DNA from: Cryobacterium psychrophilum
GTDB taxonomy: Bacteria > Actinomycetota > Actinomycetes > Actinomycetales > Microbacteriaceae
Assembly: GCF_004365915.1 (NCBI RefSeq)
Contig: NZ_SODI01000001.1
Span: 1,178,001-1,242,000 of the forward strand
DNA length: 64,000 nt
Direction: 5' to 3'
Below are positions 23,974 through 32,880 of this stretch, piece by piece. Position numbers and translations under genes: made by a program. The notes beneath the pieces are model-generated. The model worked only from the letters and a program-made list of their open reading frames with translations. It had not been told where the DNA came from and made no database searches. The number at the start of each line of letters is the position of its first letter. Within the stretch, counting starts at the first letter, position 1.

Positions 23974-24576
23974 TCACGGCGTCGCGAGCGGATCGCTCGC
24001 CGCATCCAGGAGCCAATCGGCGAGGTACCGGGCAAATGAACTGCGGACGAGAATTTCAATCTCCGTGGCGCTGTCATTCCGTGCGAGCAACACGACGATG
24101 GTTTGGCCCAGGAAGCTCTGAACCGCAGTCCCCGCGGGGAATGCCGCGGGGTGCAGGTCGATGGATGTTCCCTTGGTCAGGAGCCCCGCAGCATCCCCGG
24201 TGACGAGGAACGAGACTCGTTGTCCGGATTGCTCCACTACGGCTCCGTCATTTTCGATGACGGCGTTCCGCAGCCGTCCCTCGAGGCCTACCTGACCGAT
24301 TCCCTCGACGACAAGCCATTCGTCGGGGCCGAGCCAGATGACCGTTCCAACGCTGGTCTCAATCCAGGTTGACGCCATCGTCGGCAGTGCGGATCCGAGA
24401 AGCGCAACCAGCAGCGTTCCTCCCACCGCGTCGGCGGCGACGCGAACGTTGTAGTGACGGGCAAGAGGGAGCACCTCAACGCCAACGAGCGCCGATGCGA
24501 TCGACGTGAAGGCGTCCCGATATCGGTCAAGGGCGCCGCAAGCCTGCAGCGATCTGACGAGCGTGCTATCCGTCAC
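23974..24576 (-). CDS. soxG: sarcosine oxidase gamma subunit
   Basis: The 200-residue protein matches the small GcvT-fold gamma subunit: a TWIETSVGTVIWLGPDEWLVV strand-loop, a VSFLVTGDAAGLLTKG segment, SIDLHPAAFPAG, and a C-terminal SSFARYLADWLLDA. In the heterotetramer it packs on the alpha subunit. Its start overlaps the end of soxA by 11 bp, so translation is coupled. It is the last gene of soxBDAG. Confidence 0.88.
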   Translation of the reverse strand: MTDSTLVRSLQACGALDRYRDAFTSIASALVGVEVLPLARHYNVRVAADAVGGTLLVALLGSALPTMASTWIETSVGTVIWLGPDEWLVVEGIGQVGLEGRLRNAVIENDGAVVEQSGQRVSFLVTGDAAGLLTKGTSIDLHPAAFPAGTAVQSFLGQTIVVLLARNDSATEIEILVRSSFARYLADWLLDAASDPLATP

Positions 24577-27424
24577 GACGAGCTCCTTCGGGGTCGAACA
24601 GTACGTGGCTGGTGAGGATGACGGGAACGAGCCGGCCGTCGACGACGGCGTTGAGTGATTCGCCCAGCCGGGAGTGCCCTCCCTTGATCAGGGCGAGGGC
24701 AAAGGTTCGCTCGAGGGCCGCGCTGCGGTAACTGGACGTGACAAATCCGTGCATCGGGACCGGCGTCTCAGCGAGAGAGTCGACGGAGACGAGTTGTGTG
24801 CCCTCGGGGAGGAGCGTGGTGTGGTCGATCGGAAGGACTCCGACCAGCTGTCGCCGGGTGGCCTCGTTGTTGGCGGAGCGCGCGAATGACCGCTTGCCCA
24901 CGAAATCGAGTTTCTTCTTGGACACAACCCAGGACATACCGAGGTCTTGAGGGGTCACTGTGCCGTCAGTGTCCTGCCCGATGATCGGATAACCCTTTTC
25001 GGCGCGTAACACGTGCATGGTCTCGGTGCCGTAGGTGGTGATTCCGTACCGTTGCCCCGCGGCATGGATACGCTTCCACAAGTCAAGGCCGAACCAGCTC
25101 ACAACATTGACTTCGTACGCGAGTTCTCCCGAGAAGCTCACGCGAGAGAGTCGAACGGGAACGCCGTCCAGTTCCGTATCGCGCCAGGTCATGAACGGGA
25201 ACGCCTCGTTGGAGACGTCCACGTCGGGGAATAGCTCCCCAATCAGGGCCCGCGATTTCGGTCCGACCACAGGGAAGGTCGACCAGTGCTCCGTGACCGA
25301 CGCCAGCCACACCCGGAAATGCGGCCACTCCGTTTGTAACCACTCTTCCAGCCAGTCAAGGATTTTCGCCGCCCCGCCCGTGGTGGTGAAGATGAGGAAT
25401 CTCTCCTCGTCGATGCGCAGGACCGTGCCGTCATCGAGCACCATCCCGTCAACCCCGCACATCACGCCGTAGCGGATTGACCCGACCTTCAGCGTGCTCA
25501 TGAGGTTCGTGTACATGAGGTCGAGGAATTCACCGGCGTCTTTTCCCTGGACGTCGATCTTGCCCAGCGTCGTACCATCCAGCATGCCCACGCCGGTTCG
25601 CACGGCAGCGCACTCCCGATGAACGGCGGCATGGATGTCTTCGCCGGGCTGCGGGTAATACCAGGGCCTTTTCCACTGCCCGACGTCCTCGAACAGCGCG
25701 CCGTTCTCAACATGCCAGTCGTGGACGCTTGTGACCCGCACGGGGTCGAAGAGGTCGCCACGGTTTCGTCCCGCCAGGGTCGCGAAGGCGACGGGCGTGT
25801 AGGGAGGCCGGAATTTTGTCGTTCCCAGATCGGAAATGCCGACGCCCGAGAGTTCAGCGGTGATCCCCGAGGAGATGATTCCCGACGTCTTGCCCTGGTC
25901 GTGTGCGGTACCGATTGTGGTGTACCGCTTGACGTGCTCGACAGAACGAAGGCCGGCGCCAACGGCACGTGCGATGTCGGCGACTGTGGCGTCTCGTTGG
26001 AGGTCAACGAAGTGCGTGTGGAGGGTGGGCGGATCGCCGGTGGGGACGTACCAGAGCACCATCCCCGGGTTCGAGTCGGCATCCTTGTCTGCGGATGGCG
26101 TGAGGGGGTCGCCTTCCCTGCCACCGAGCTTGTGCAGGGTCGCGATGGCGACTTCGCGGCCGTGAGACAGGACCTCGTTGAGCGAAAAGACGCCTGCCGC
26201 CGATCCGGCCACGGCTATGCCGTCAATCCGGGCATCCGGAACGAAGGCTCCCAGACGGTCGTCATAGGCCAACGTGCCACCAGCCTGGCTGTACAGGTGC
26301 ACGGCCGGGTTCCAACCGCCGCTCACCAGCAGCGAGTCGGCCTCGAACGAAGCGGATGGCCCCACAACGTCGGCGTCGCAGGTGGCGTGGGAAATGCGGG
26401 TGAGGCGATCAGGGCCGTCCGTTCCCGTCACCACGCTGCCCGGATGGACGGCGATGCCCCGGTCGGCGGCCGCGTCGAGCCATTCCGTCCCGACAAGCGG
26501 CCGGGAGTCGATGATCCCCGTGATCGCGACACCCGCGTCGTGAAGTTCAAACGCGGCGGTGTACGCGCTGTCATTCGTGGTGAAGACGGCAACCGCATTG
26601 CCAATTCGAACGGCGTACCGATTGAGATACGTACGCGCTGAATTGGCCAGGATGATCCCCGGCCGGTCGTTGTCCGCGAAGACGACGGGACGCTCATGCG
26701 CGCCGGCGGCCACGATGGTCTGTCGGGCACGGATCCGCCACACCCGCTGGCGAAGAGCGTCGGCGGGCGAAGCGGTGCCGAGGTGGTCGGTTCGCCGTTG
26801 CACGGCGAGGGCGAGACCATCGTCGTAGACGCCGAAGATTGTCGTCCGTTGCAGGTGTGTCACTCGAGGGTTCTCACTGATCTCGTCGACGATGCCGCTG
26901 ATCCAGTCCGGGGCCGGGAGCCCGTCGATTTCTTGCAGCGTGCTGAGCAGGCTGCCTCCCGCCTCTGGTTGCTCGTCGACGATGGCAACCCGCAGGTTGG
27001 CCCTGGCCGCGGTGACTGCCGCCACGAGTCCCGCAGGGCCCGAGCCAACGACCAGTACGTCCACATGTAGATGGACGGCGTCGTACCGCGCCGGGTCTTT
27101 GGTGTCGGCCAGTTTGCCCTGCCCCGGAACGCCGTGGGCTACGAGGCCTGGCGCCAGCTCAATCGTGGTGGCAAGCTGCATCGGATCGGGGAAGGGTTCA
27201 TCAACCTGCACGATCCCACTGGGATCTTCTGCTCCGGCGGCTGCGATTCCGCGGGCGCGCCCAAACTTGATGCTGCTGGTGACGGTATGCACGCCGTTGG
27301 CCAGAAGCGCGGAGGCCAGGGTGTCACCAACGTATCCCTGCAGTTCCGTTCCGTTGTAGCGGAACGTTACGGGCTGTGAGCGATCAACGCGGCCTCCGGC
27401 CACGGTGCGGAAGGGCTGGGTCAC
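24566..27424 (-). CDS. soxA: sarcosine oxidase alpha subunit
   Basis: This 952-residue subunit has the usual layout. An N-terminal 2Fe-2S-like fold without a cluster (FRYNGTELQGYVGDTLASALLANG) is followed by an NAD-binding domain (VLVVGSGPAGLVAAVTAARANL, AAGAHERPVVFADNDRPGIIL) and a C-terminal GcvT-like folate domain (MLDGTTLGKIDVQG, GELAYEVNV, RAEKGYPIIGQDTDGTVTPQDLG). The complex oxidises sarcosine to glycine, producing hydrogen peroxide and 5,10-methylene-THF. It overlaps soxD by 4 bp (ATGA) and soxG by 11 bp. Confidence 0.95.
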   Translation of the reverse strand: MTQPFRTVAGGRVDRSQPVTFRYNGTELQGYVGDTLASALLANGVHTVTSSIKFGRARGIAAAGAEDPSGIVQVDEPFPDPMQLATTIELAPGLVAHGVPGQGKLADTKDPARYDAVHLHVDVLVVGSGPAGLVAAVTAARANLRVAIVDEQPEAGGSLLSTLQEIDGLPAPDWISGIVDEISENPRVTHLQRTTIFGVYDDGLALAVQRRTDHLGTASPADALRQRVWRIRARQTIVAAGAHERPVVFADNDRPGIILANSARTYLNRYAVRIGNAVAVFTTNDSAYTAAFELHDAGVAITGIIDSRPLVGTEWLDAAADRGIAVHPGSVVTGTDGPDRLTRISHATCDADVVGPSASFEADSLLVSGGWNPAVHLYSQAGGTLAYDDRLGAFVPDARIDGIAVAGSAAGVFSLNEVLSHGREVAIATLHKLGGREGDPLTPSADKDADSNPGMVLWYVPTGDPPTLHTHFVDLQRDATVADIARAVGAGLRSVEHVKRYTTIGTAHDQGKTSGIISSGITAELSGVGISDLGTTKFRPPYTPVAFATLAGRNRGDLFDPVRVTSVHDWHVENGALFEDVGQWKRPWYYPQPGEDIHAAVHRECAAVRTGVGMLDGTTLGKIDVQGKDAGEFLDLMYTNLMSTLKVGSIRYGVMCGVDGMVLDDGTVLRIDEERFLIFTTTGGAAKILDWLEEWLQTEWPHFRVWLASVTEHWSTFPVVGPKSRALIGELFPDVDVSNEAFPFMTWRDTELDGVPVRLSRVSFSGELAYEVNVVSWFGLDLWKRIHAAGQRYGITTYGTETMHVLRAEKGYPIIGQDTDGTVTPQDLGMSWVVSKKKLDFVGKRSFARSANNEATRRQLVGVLPIDHTTLLPEGTQLVSVDSLAETPVPMHGFVTSSYRSAALERTFALALIKGGHSRLGESLNAVVDGRLVPVILTSHVLFDPEGARRDG

Positions 27425-27699
27425 GGAATCACCGGCGCTTTCTCATTCAGTTCGTAGACGGCCAGGAACTTGTATGTTCCGGTGTCCCTGAGCGCGTTGA
27501 ACCACCGACGGCATCCGGCGGAGTGCACCCATCGCTCAGCGAACGGGCCTTGCGGGTTATCCCGGAAGAAGATGTAATGCGCCCACGCCTCATCGCTGAG
27601 TTCTGCGGGCTTTTCCGGATACGCGATATGGGCCTGGCCGCCGTATGTGAAGTCGATCTCTTCGCGGGGCCCGCACCGTGGGCATTCAATGAGTTGCAT
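27421..27699 (-). CDS. soxD: sarcosine oxidase delta subunit
   Basis: The 92-residue protein has the zinc ligands of SoxD: Cys6 and Cys9 in ECPRCG, and His59 and Cys63 in WVHSAGCRRWF, positions that match characterised delta subunits. EIDFTYGG, YIFFRDNPQGP and FNALRDTGTYKF are also typical. It overlaps soxA by four bases and lies 18 bp after soxB. Confidence 0.95.
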   Translation of the reverse strand: MQLIECPRCGPREEIDFTYGGQAHIAYPEKPAELSDEAWAHYIFFRDNPQGPFAERWVHSAGCRRWFNALRDTGTYKFLAVYELNEKAPVIP

Positions 27700-27717
27700 C
27701 GGATTCCTTCAGTATGT

Positions 27718-28968
27718 CTAGTGGGCCACTGCTGCGGCGCCGTGCTCGTCCACGAGCCGGCCGTTGACGAAGCGATCAAGATTGAACGGGGCGATCAGTT
27801 CGTGCGGCGTACCGGTGGCGATGGTGTGTGCCAGCACGTGTCCGAGGCCTGGCGTGGCCTTAAAGCCGCCCGTTCCCCACCCGCAGTTGAGGTAGAGATT
27901 CTCATACGGCGTGAGCCCGACGATGGGTGACGCGTCTGGAGTGACATCAACGATGCCGCCCCAGCTGCGCAGCAGGTGAGCCCGAGCAAAGATCGGAAAC
28001 AACTCGACGGCCGCGGCCATCTGCCTCTCGATGATGTGGAAGGACCCCCGCTGGCCGAAGCCGTTGTAGGTATCGACGCCCGCGCCCATTACCAGCTCGC
28101 CTTTGTGTGCCTGGGAGACATAGACGTGGACAGCGTTGGACATGACGATCGTGGGGTGGACCGGTTCGAGCAGCTCCGACACGAGCGCCTGGAGTGGGTG
28201 GCTCTGGATCGGCACCCGGATGCCCAACGTCTCGGTCAGTGTCGACGTGTGCCCGGCCGCGGTGAGGGCGACGCTTCCCGCCCCGATGTCGCCCTTGTTC
28301 GTGCGCACACCGACCACACGGTCTCCGTCGGTCAGGAATCCCGTCACCTGTGTGTCCTGGATAAGGTGCACGCCTGCCTGGCTGACTCGACGGGCAAAGC
28401 CCCACCCGACGTAGTCATGCTTGGCGATGCCCGCGCGGGCCTGATACGTCGCTCCGAGCACCGGGTAACGAATGTCCGATGACGTGTTGACGATGGGGCA
28501 GAGTTCCTTCACCCCGTCGGCGTCGACCCACTCGGCATCGACCCCATTGAGTTTGTTGGCCTCGACGCGTCGCCGCGAGTCGCGAACGTCCTGGAGCGAG
28601 TGCGCGAGATTCAGCACACCGCGCTGGCTGAACAGAATCGGGTAATCGAGGTCTTCCTCGAGACCCTCCCACAGTTTGAGGGAGTGCTCGTAGATCGCCG
28701 TGCTTTCGTCCCAGAGATAGTTCGAACGGATGAGGGTGGTATTTCGGGCCATGTTGCCGCCGGCCAGCCAGCCGCGTTCGATTACGGCGACGTTTGTGAT
28801 CCCGTGGTTCTTGACCAGGTAGTGCGCCGTCGCGAGACCGTGGCCTCCCCCACCCACGATGACCACGTCATAGTTGCGTTTGGCGATGGGGTTTTCCCAG
28901 AGGAAGTCGGGGTGTTCCGGGAGGTCCGCCCCCGGAGTGCGCGGCATTTCCGGAGTTGAGATGCTCAT
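27718..28968 (-). CDS. soxB: sarcosine oxidase beta subunit
   Basis: The 416-residue catalytic subunit has the FAD motif [20 protein letters not shown] near residue 36, [20 protein letters not shown], and [22 protein letters not shown]. The C-terminal [14 protein letters not shown] and [16 protein letters not shown] are the substrate and FAD contacts. It binds non-covalent FAD and, in the family, covalent FMN, and carries out the amine oxidation. It is the first gene of soxBDAG and is divergent from a GntR gene. Confidence 0.95.
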   Translation of the reverse strand: MSISTPEMPRTPGADLPEHPDFLWENPIAKRNYDVVIVGGGGHGLATAHYLVKNHGITNVAVIERGWLAGGNMARNTTLIRSNYLWDESTAIYEHSLKLWEGLEEDLDYPILFSQRGVLNLAHSLQDVRDSRRRVEANKLNGVDAEWVDADGVKELCPIVNTSSDIRYPVLGATYQARAGIAKHDYVGWGFARRVSQAGVHLIQDTQVTGFLTDGDRVVGVRTNKGDIGAGSVALTAAGHTSTLTETLGIRVPIQSHPLQALVSELLEPVHPTIVMSNAVHVYVSQAHKGELVMGAGVDTYNGFGQRGSFHIIERQMAAAVELFPIFARAHLLRSWGGIVDVTPDASPIVGLTPYENLYLNCGWGTGGFKATPGLGHVLAHTIATGTPHELIAPFNLDRFVNGRLVDEHGAAAVAH

Positions 28969-29091
28969 GACAGCATCTCAGGTTCGGCGAGTTGCCGAGT
29001 GAGATCATTCGCGATCAGGCCCTGGCCTGCCAGGCCTCTCTCAGTGGCTATGTGAGTCAACGCTGGCTCCTCAGGTCCGTCTGTCATCCAA

Positions 29092-29103
29092 CTGGTATAT
29101 CAG
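29092..29103. promoter_or_regulatory. imperfect dyad, candidate GntR operator upstream of sox
   Basis: CTGGTATATCAG matches its own reverse complement at 10 of 12 bases and lies between soxB and the divergent gntR gene, 65 bp before the regulator start. FCD-type GntR proteins bind dyads of this size with TGGT/ACCA-like arms. The remaining bases of 28969-29167 show no gene. Confidence 0.45.
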
Positions 29104-29167
29104 CCGTTTCACGAATAGTATGTGCGTATGAGCGCAGAGTCAACACACCCGTGATTCGGGGCCGAGA

Positions 29168-29836
29168 ATGACGTCCACGACGCAGTCTTCATCGACGCAG
29201 AGGTCCGAATCCCTCGCAGAGTACGCATACAACGAGCTCCGGGACCGCCTGATTGTGCTCGCTATCGCTCCCGGGTCTCCGATCAACGATGATCAGATGG
29301 GCAAGGAGCTTGGCGTGGGTCGCACACCCGTCCGGGAGGCATTGAAACGCCTGGAAGTGGATCACTTGGTGAACGTCTACCCTCGCCGCGGCACCTTTGC
29401 CGCAACCGTCGACATCACCGACCTTGCCGAGATATCCGAGATTCGCGCACGGCTCGAACCGCTCGCAGCGGGCCGGGCGGCACGGCTGTCCAACGCCGGC
29501 ACCCGAGCGGAACTCGAATCGCTGGCATCCACGTTGGAAAGCCTGCAACCCGGCGACCCCAGCCAGCGTGACGTCATGCGCTACGACATTCAGGTTCACC
29601 GCAGCATCTATCGAGCAGCCGGCAGCCGGCACCTTGAGGACACGCTCGTGCGATACGACAACCTCGCCACACGAATCTGGTGCCTGGTTCTCGACCGACT
29701 CCCCCCGGTCAGCGACCACGTGATGGAACACGTCGAACTGTTGCGCCACATCGTCGCGGGGAGGGCCGATGAAGCCGAAAAACTGGCCCTGCATCACGTC
29801 ACCGCGTTCGAACGGCTTGTGCGAAGCGTGCTCTAA
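29168..29836 (+). CDS. GntR-family regulator, FCD subfamily
   Basis: This 222-residue regulator has a winged helix (about residues 15-85: YAYNELRDRLIVLAIAPGSPI, ELGVGRTPVREALKRLEVDHLV, PRRGTFAA) and an FCD domain (ISEIRARLEPLAAGRAA, DIQVHRSIYRAAG, HVELLRHIVAG, ALHHVTAF). The conserved Asp and three His suggest a metal-dependent carboxylate ligand. It is transcribed away from soxBDAG and probably represses it; the ligand is unknown. Confidence 0.88.
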   Translation: MTSTTQSSSTQRSESLAEYAYNELRDRLIVLAIAPGSPINDDQMGKELGVGRTPVREALKRLEVDHLVNVYPRRGTFAATVDITDLAEISEIRARLEPLAAGRAARLSNAGTRAELESLASTLESLQPGDPSQRDVMRYDIQVHRSIYRAAGSRHLEDTLVRYDNLATRIWCLVLDRLPPVSDHVMEHVELLRHIVAGRADEAEKLALHHVTAFERLVRSVL

Positions 29837-29919
29837 CCGTCGCCCCGAACCCCGGCCCCACACCTGTGTGAATGTCGTTGGCCGCCTCACGCCTCAGCGG
29901 CCACGTTCGGGGCGAGTTC

Positions 29920-30555
29920 TTACCGGTTTGATTGCCCGAGCGCGGCTCGCGCGATCGCCACGTAGCGGTGCGCGAGTTCCTCAGGACTCAGTGCGCCGTC
30001 GCGGCGATACCACTGGGCGACCCCCGTACACATGGTGACGATGGCCCGGCTGGTTTCTCGCGGATACTCGGTGGTAAAAAGCCCCTCGGCGGTTCCGCGG
30101 TAAATGATGTCATCCACCATGCGCTGCTGCTCGTCCCGCGACGCGATGTGCGCCGCCCGGGCGTCCTCTTCCAGGCTTCTGATTTCACTCGCGGCGATGA
30201 AGGCCACCTCGCTGCGGTGCGCATGAAAGAGCACCAGGCACTCCACCAACAGGTGCAACCTCTCCTCGGCGGAGGTGCCCGCCTCGGTCAGGGCCGCGTG
30301 ACTCCGGCGCAGCAGATCCTCCATCGCAAACTGCGCGATGGAGACCAGCAGGGCCTGCTTCGACGGATAGTGGTGATAGAGGCCGGGCACGGAAAGCCCG
30401 GTTCGCTGCGCCACGGTGCGGATGGTCGTGCCGTGATAGCCGTGCTCGACGAAACAGTCCAGCGCCACCTGCAGGAGCGGCGGCAGGGCCGAGGACTCGT
30501 ACTGTCGCCACGGCACCACCACACTGTTCTCGATCGCCCTTGAGCGATGTTCCAT
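29920..30555 (-). CDS. TetR-family transcriptional regulator
   Basis: The 211-residue protein has the TetR helix-turn-helix at about residues 25-75 (LLQVALDCFVEHGYHGTTIRTVAQRTGLSVPGLYHHYPSKQALL in outline) and a C-terminal ligand domain typical of the TetR_C fatty-acid-type family (TMCTGVAQWYRRDGALSPEELA). The ATG at 30555 follows GAGGAGC. It is divergent from an SDR/acyl-CoA dehydrogenase/kinase operon whose promoter contains a palindrome, so it is the likely repressor, possibly released by an acyl-CoA. Confidence 0.9.
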   Translation of the reverse strand: MEHRSRAIENSVVVPWRQYESSALPPLLQVALDCFVEHGYHGTTIRTVAQRTGLSVPGLYHHYPSKQALLVSIAQFAMEDLLRRSHAALTEAGTSAEERLHLLVECLVLFHAHRSEVAFIAASEIRSLEEDARAAHIASRDEQQRMVDDIIYRGTAEGLFTTEYPRETSRAIVTMCTGVAQWYRRDGALSPEELAHRYVAIARAALGQSNR

Positions 30556-30631
30556 GGCTGCTCCTCGATCTCAGTTTCACTCACCCTACGGTCACGCTTG
30601 ACACGGCGCGTGCAGTGGCTACAGACTAACC

Positions 30632-30653
30632 CTACCGAGCGCTCGCTCGGTAG
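30632..30653. promoter_or_regulatory. TetR operator palindrome
   Basis: CTACCGAGCG and CGCTCGGTAG form a perfect 10-bp inverted repeat around a CT centre, between the divergent TetR and SDR genes. The ACCGAGCG-type arms resemble operators of TetR regulators of acyl-CoA catabolism. It is immediately followed by TAGTATAGCT, a likely -10 region of the SDR operon. Confidence 0.75.
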
Positions 30654-30699
30654 TATAGCTCGGGCAACAGTTCCCCGCGATGAGGCGGGGAGGGAAGGC

Positions 30700-31515
30700 G
30701 TGACCATCATCGACGTCATGACCGAGAACAGCACAGACGAGTCCGCGGTGCAGGCGCATCGGCTCCGCGGCACGGTCGCCATCGTCACCGGGGCCAGCCG
30801 CGGTATCGGCCTGGCCATCGCCCGGCGGCTCGTCGCCGAAGGCGCCCGGGTGGCGATCACGGCGCGCCATGCCATACCGCTAGCGGATGCCGCGGCGACC
30901 TTTCCCGAAGGGTCCGTGATCGCCATCGCGGGCAAAGCAGATGACGGCGATCACCGCCGCGAGGTGTTCGACACCGTCGCCGGAGAATTCGGCCCCCTCG
31001 ACATCCTCGTCAACAACGCCGGAATCAATCCGGTCTACGGCCCCCTCATGGACATGGACGCGGATGCCGGACGCAAGATCATGGAGGTCAACCTGTTCGC
31101 CACCCTCGCCTGGATCCAGGACGCCTACCGCCACGAGGGCCTTAATTTTTCCCGTGGCGGCGGCTCCGTCATCAACCTGTCCTCGGTGAGCGGGCAGACC
31201 CCCAGCCCGGGAATCGGGTTCTACGGAATCAGCAAGGCCGCCATCTCGCACCTCACTCGCACCCTCGCCGGGGAGCTCGGACCCAGCATCCGGGTCAACG
31301 CGGTGGCACCCGCAGTGGTCAAAACACAGTTCGCCCAGGCCCTCTATGAGGGCAGAGAAGACGAAGTTGCCGCGCAGTACCCGTTGAAACGGCTCGGCAC
31401 CCCCGAAGACATCGCCGGCGCCGTGGCCTTTCTGGCCTCCACGGATGCGTCTTGGATCACCGGCCAGACCCTCACCCTCGACGGCGGGCTGCTGAGCGTC
31501 GGCGGCACTGCCTGA
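30700..31515 (+). CDS. SDR-family oxidoreductase
   Basis: The 271-residue classical short-chain dehydrogenase has TGASRGIG (cofactor loop), NNAG, a catalytic Ser region (INLSSVSG), YGISK (catalytic Tyr and Lys) and the FabG-like C-terminal ASTDASWITGQTLTLDGG. The GTG at 30700 has GGAGGG six bases upstream; an ATG at 30718 is an alternative. As first gene before an acyl-CoA dehydrogenase and a kinase-like gene, it may oxidise or reduce a hydroxyacyl intermediate. The substrate is not visible. Confidence 0.85.
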   Translation: MTIIDVMTENSTDESAVQAHRLRGTVAIVTGASRGIGLAIARRLVAEGARVAITARHAIPLADAAATFPEGSVIAIAGKADDGDHRREVFDTVAGEFGPLDILVNNAGINPVYGPLMDMDADAGRKIMEVNLFATLAWIQDAYRHEGLNFSRGGGSVINLSSVSGQTPSPGIGFYGISKAAISHLTRTLAGELGPSIRVNAVAPAVVKTQFAQALYEGREDEVAAQYPLKRLGTPEDIAGAVAFLASTDASWITGQTLTLDGGLLSVGGTA

Positions 31516-31614
31516 CATTTCGGCACGCTCCGCGCCCACCCACGCGTCCTCTCACCCGCTCCATCGACTACCCGCCGCGCCAGTTCCCTCCGGGCGCAAA
31601 AAAGGACAGATCAT

Positions 31615-32880
31615 ATGCCGCACCACACCCTCCCCGCAGAGTATGAAGACCTGCGGATGCGCACGCGCGCTTTTATCCGCGACGTCGTGATACCGGCCGA
31701 ACCCCGTTCCGGCGAGCGCCTCAACGACGTGACCCGCGATCAGTTGCAGGCCGCGGCCAAAGCGGCGGGCGTGTTCGCCCCCCACGTGCCCCGTGAATAC
31801 GGCGGCCAGGGCCTGCCCCTCGAGTATTGGTCCCCGATCTTTCAGGAGTGCGGCTATTCGCCCATTGGAGCGTCAATTCTCAACTGCATGGCACCCGATG
31901 AAGGAAACATGCACATGCTGGGCCTCATCGCCTCGGAGGCCCAGAAACAGCGCTATCTGCTTCCTCTGGCGGCCGGAACGTCCCGGTCATGTTTCGCCAT
32001 GACGGAGCCGCACCCGGGTGCGGGCTCTGATCCGGCTGCACTCCAGACCCGTGCGACGAAGATTGACGGCGGCTGGTCGATCACCGGCCATAAGCGCTTC
32101 ACGAGCGGCGCAGAGGATGCCGCCTTCTGCATCGTCATGGCACGTACCCAGGGCCACGGCGACTCCCCCGCCGGCGCCACCATGTTCCTCGTCGACATGA
32201 CCAACCCCGGTGTGCGGCTCGGAAGAATGATCCACACCACAGACCGCGCGATCAGCGGCGGGCATCCGCATGTGCACTTCGACGACTGCGTTGTGGCCGA
32301 CGACGCTGTGCTGGGAGAGGTGGGCCTCGGTTTCCGATACGCCCAGGTGCGCCTCGGTCCCGCGCGGCTCACGCACTGCATGCGGTGGTTGGGTCTGGCC
32401 AGACGGTCGCTCGATATCGCCCTCGATCGAGCCGAACGCCGCGAGATCTTCGGGTCGCCGCTGAAAGACCTGGGACTCGCCCAGGAACTGATCGCGCAGT
32501 GCGTCATCGACATTGAAACCTCCGATGCCATCATCGAGACGACCGGCACGCTGCTCGCGTCGGATCCCAAAGCGGGGTCCGCACTGTCGTCTGTGGCCAA
32601 GGTGCACTGCTCCGAGGCGATCTACCGGGTGATCGACCGGGCCATCCAGATCTGCGGCGGCGACGGCGTGTCTGACGCACTGCCGCTCGCCGGGTATCTC
32701 AACGAAGTGCGGCCGTTTCGCATCTACGACGGTTCCAACGAGACCCACAAATGGGCCATTTCCCGTCGCGCGTCGGCGCATCGTGCCCGAGAGGTCGCTG
32801 CCGGCGCTCCCTACCTGGCCGACGTGGATGCCGAGTTCGAATTCGACCGTGATGCCGCAGTCGTGGGGCGAGGGCTGTAA
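31615..32880 (+). CDS. acyl-CoA dehydrogenase
   Basis: The 421-residue flavoprotein has the acyl-CoA dehydrogenase fold: helical N-terminus, CFAMTEPHPGAGSDPAALQTRA (FAD loop), GHKRFTSGAEDAAFCIV, QICGGDGVSDALPLAGYLNEVR and a C-terminal RIYDGSNETHKW. It resembles the ACAD10/11 dehydrogenase domain more than short-chain enzymes. The ATG at 31615 follows AAAAAAGGA. Its TAA stop shares an A with the next ATG, so it is translationally coupled to the kinase-like gene. Confidence 0.9.
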   Translation: MPHHTLPAEYEDLRMRTRAFIRDVVIPAEPRSGERLNDVTRDQLQAAAKAAGVFAPHVPREYGGQGLPLEYWSPIFQECGYSPIGASILNCMAPDEGNMHMLGLIASEAQKQRYLLPLAAGTSRSCFAMTEPHPGAGSDPAALQTRATKIDGGWSITGHKRFTSGAEDAAFCIVMARTQGHGDSPAGATMFLVDMTNPGVRLGRMIHTTDRAISGGHPHVHFDDCVVADDAVLGEVGLGFRYAQVRLGPARLTHCMRWLGLARRSLDIALDRAERREIFGSPLKDLGLAQELIAQCVIDIETSDAIIETTGTLLASDPKAGSALSSVAKVHCSEAIYRVIDRAIQICGGDGVSDALPLAGYLNEVRPFRIYDGSNETHKWAISRRASAHRAREVAAGAPYLADVDAEFEFDRDAAVVGRGL

